A DNA stretch of 6,864 bases. Source: Candidatus Atribacter hydrocarboniphilus (lineage in GTDB: Bacteria > Atribacterota > Atribacteria > Atribacterales > Atribacteraceae). The DNA lies in the NCBI GenBank assembly GCA_003542295.1, contig DPKX01000172.1, positions 1 through 6,864 of the forward strand. The letters run 5' to 3'. Below are positions 5,551-6,864 of this stretch, one piece after another. Under the pieces are notes generated by a model. The model ran no database searches and was not told the origin of the DNA. It saw only the letters and a program-made list of their open reading frames with translations. A program made the position numbers and the translations under genes. The number at the start of each line of letters is the position of its first letter. Position 1 is the stretch's first letter.

Positions 5551-5976
5551 CTTTTCCAATCCATTAATTCAGTATTCAATTTCATTGATGCCTTTCAGTG
5601 TGTAACAATTCAAAGATATACCTAACGTATTTCCCAAACTTTTGTCCAACCGTTCCCATATTCCGTATTCACCATTCTCAATGACTATTATCAGCTATTC
5701 GTAAATGATATTTAAACTAAAATTTCTTTCTATTTGGTTCCATGCCATCTGAATGTCAATCGCATTATTCTTTTTCGAGATCTACTTATATACCCATTCT
5801 CGTTTTCATTGCTACCTGGTGCTGCGAAGCAGCATGAAGGTCTATCCTGTAAACTGCAACAGGATCGCAGCCTATGGCTTTTCATTTCTGTCATCCTGAG
5901 CAGGGCTTTCCCTCGTGAGGATCTCATCCTTTTCTTTATTTTCCCATTATCTCAATCCCACGGCTTATTTAAAAAT
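5551..5976. other. Non-coding stretch with hairpins and a REP-like element
   Basis: No gene is supported. The left half is AT-rich and pyrimidine-rich on the plus strand. The right half holds TGCTGC-GAA-GCAGCA (5820-5834, perfect 6-bp stem), ATCCTGT / ACAGGAT (5844-5850 and 5859-5865, perfect 7-bp stem, 8-base loop) and the REP-like palindrome at 5890-5928. Short frames here translate the repeats and are not credible proteins. Confidence 0.6.
5890..5928. repeat. REP-like palindromic element (GTCATCCTGAGC ... GAGGATCTCATC type)
   Basis: It begins GTCATCCTGAGC and ends GAGGATCTCATC, with inner arms ATCCT/AGGAT and AGGG/CCCT around a CTTT loop (5893-5905 with 5910-5922; the central four positions mostly mismatched). 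These end motifs match a dispersed intergenic palindrome that I recall from many bacterial genomes. Such elements are usually multi-copy and extragenic; only this copy is visible here. Confidence 0.6.
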
Positions 5977-6006
5977 TCAAGAATCAAGACCTGACCCCAT
6001 GGATTT
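5977..6006. repeat. Dispersed 30-bp repeat, copy B
   Basis: Same element as 2680-2709 with one substitution, and the same orientation. In both places it lies upstream of a rightward gene with its own promoter (77 bases before the cyclase TATAAT; about 130 bases before the abiEi TATAAT). Similarity stops sharply at both ends of the 30 bases. Confidence 0.8.
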
Positions 6007-6054
6007 TTATGGATTGGACAGACGTACAGATATCCCCGAAGTTTATAAACATAA

Positions 6055-6148
6055 TACATATAATATGTAATAATTCTATTATAATGTGAATTATTACATT
6101 TTTAGTATACTACTGTTTAAATACACTATGTATGTTATAATTCATAGT
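6055..6148 (+). promoter_or_regulatory. Candidate AbiEi operator: nested palindromes with repeated half-sites
   Basis: The region is about 18% GC (6061-6180). A 13-base half-site TATGTWATAATTC occurs at 6064-6076 and 6131-6143, and inverted at 6088-6100 (12 of 13). The first and third form a perfect 12-bp inverted repeat, ATGTAATAATTC / GAATTATTACAT (6065-6076, 6088-6099). Another palindrome, ACTATG / CATAGT (6125-6130, 6143-6148), encloses the second half-site. TACATAT-A-ATATGTA (6055-6069) overlaps the left end. TATAAT boxes lie inside the spacers of the two larger palindromes. Characterised AbiEi proteins repress their own promoter through inverted repeats, which fits this layout; binding here is inferred. 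Confidence 0.6.
6133..6141 (+). promoter_or_regulatory. Extended -10 promoter of abiEi
   Basis: TGTTATAAT matches the TGnTATAAT extended -10 consensus. It would start transcription near 6148, giving a leader of about 30 bases before ATG 6179. No good -35 is needed for this class. A second TATAAT at 6080-6085 lacks both a TG extension and a good -35. Confidence 0.55.
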
Positions 6149-6178
6149 ATAAAGGAAATAATACACATAGGATATATT

Positions 6179-6864
6179 ATGGAATCAATTTCTGGATTGG
6201 GAAAAGAAGACAGAAAAAAATTAGCTGCTTTGCTGAGGAAAACAAAGGGAACAATCTCAGTACAAGAAGCCTCGGCCATATTAAACACTTCTAATGTTAA
6301 AACCGCCAAGCTGCTTTCACGCTGGGCAGAAAAAGGCTGGCTTTCACGTATAAAGCGCGGTTTATATGTTCCAATACCTCTTGAATCACCTACTATTGAA
6401 ATTGCTTTGGAAGATCCCTGGATTATCGCTGATCGGCTCTATTCTCCTTGTTACTTTGGAGGATGGAGTGCTGCTGAGTACTGGTCGTTAACCGAACAAA
6501 CCTTCCGTACGGTTATCGTTATGACAACCAAAAAACCAAGAAATCGCACGCCCAACATCAAAGGAACACCTTTTTCTCTGAAAACTATCTCTGAAAAAAC
6601 ATTTTTCGGAACAAAATCAGTCTGGAGAGGACAAATTAAATTATCTGTATCCGATCCTTCCCGCACTATACTTGATATGCTTGATAATCCTCAATTGGGC
6701 GGTGGCATACGTTCTGTTGTAGATATGTTGAGCAATTACTTCAATTCGGAATATCGCAATTTAAAGCTTTTAATTGAATATGCCATACGATTAAACAATG
6801 GAGCGGTTTTCAAGCGACTTGGGTTCTTATTAGAGCGTTTAGCTCCCGACCAAGTATCTCTAAT
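6179..6864 (+). CDS. abiEi: AbiEi-family type IV antitoxin / transcriptional autorepressor, N-terminal 228 residues, truncated by window edge
   Basis: This is the antitoxin half of an AbiE-type system. It is a DNA-binding repressor that counters the nucleotidyltransferase toxin AbiEii without a stable protein complex, a pairing known for phage abortive infection. Residues about 11-66 form a winged helix: TISVQEASAILNTSNVKTAK as the helix-turn-helix and GWLSRIKRGLYVP as the wing. Family landmarks follow: CYFGGWSAAEYWSLTEQ (91-107), the basic KKPRNRTPNIKG region, SDPSRTILDMLDNPQLGGGI (158-177) and FKRLGFLLERL (211-221). The ATG at 6179 has AGGA 6 bases upstream. Intact members run somewhat longer than the 228 residues seen, so only the C-terminus is missing, and abiEii is expected immediately downstream outside the window. 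The gene lies beside repeats and a very AT-rich control region, as expected of a transferred defence module. A solitary AbiEi-like regulator cannot be excluded. Confidence 0.85.
   Translation, partial: MESISGLGKEDRKKLAALLRKTKGTISVQEASAILNTSNVKTAKLLSRWAEKGWLSRIKRGLYVPIPLESPTIEIALEDPWIIADRLYSPCYFGGWSAAEYWSLTEQTFRTVIVMTTKKPRNRTPNIKGTPFSLKTISEKTFFGTKSVWRGQIKLSVSDPSRTILDMLDNPQLGGGIRSVVDMLSNYFNSEYRNLKLLIEYAIRLNNGAVFKRLGFLLERLAPDQVSL

Noticed and set aside
5730..5994. Small open frames on both strands over the hairpin cluster
   Set aside because: The peptides are translations of the REP-like element and hairpins and lack ribosome binding sites.

Overview
The window looks like chromosome from a diderm (Gram-negative-type) bacterium of moderate to low GC, probably environmental and anaerobic; no gene here fixes the taxon. 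Supporting signs are three exported proteins with ordinary Sec signal peptides, strong AGGAGG ribosome binding sites, a membrane diguanylate cyclase and a choloylglycine hydrolase of the 'Gram-negative' subtype. REP-like dispersed repeats and broken genes give it an accessory-region character. Composition is patchy: the block around 5230-5540 reaches 52-57% GC in the lines counted, while 6061-6180 is only about 18% GC.

Left part (1-2570): two divergent genes for secreted hydrolases. A peptidase of family S41 (TTG start, minus strand) runs off the left edge. A choloylglycine hydrolase / penicillin V acylase-type Ntn hydrolase reads rightwards and ends at an A/T-rich hairpin terminator, followed by a second long inverted repeat.

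Middle (2680-4093): a copy of a 30-bp dispersed repeat, then a good promoter, then a six-helix membrane GGDEF diguanylate cyclase with intact catalytic (GGEEF) and product-inhibition (RxxD) sites. Its true start is uncertain because the first ATG has no Shine-Dalgarno, whereas a GGAGG lies about 95 bases further in.

Right-centre (4094-5976): no intact gene is visible. A minus-strand exported serine hydrolase (beta-lactamase / penicillin-binding fold) keeps its signal peptide and SxxK motif. It has lost its middle, has an early stop, and changes frame at a perfect 12-bp inverted repeat. Upstream of it are a GC-rich block of unknown origin, a small tandem repeat, several hairpins and a REP-like element.

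Right end (5977-6864): the second copy of the 30-bp repeat, a very AT-rich control region with nested palindromes and a TGnTATAAT promoter, then an AbiEi-type antitoxin/autorepressor gene cut by the window end. Its toxin partner AbiEii would be expected just outside. This is the best candidate for a defence system here, and its putative operator is the most interesting regulatory structure seen. It belongs to a described class (type IV toxin-antitoxin AbiE). I found no convincing evidence of an entirely new system inside the window.
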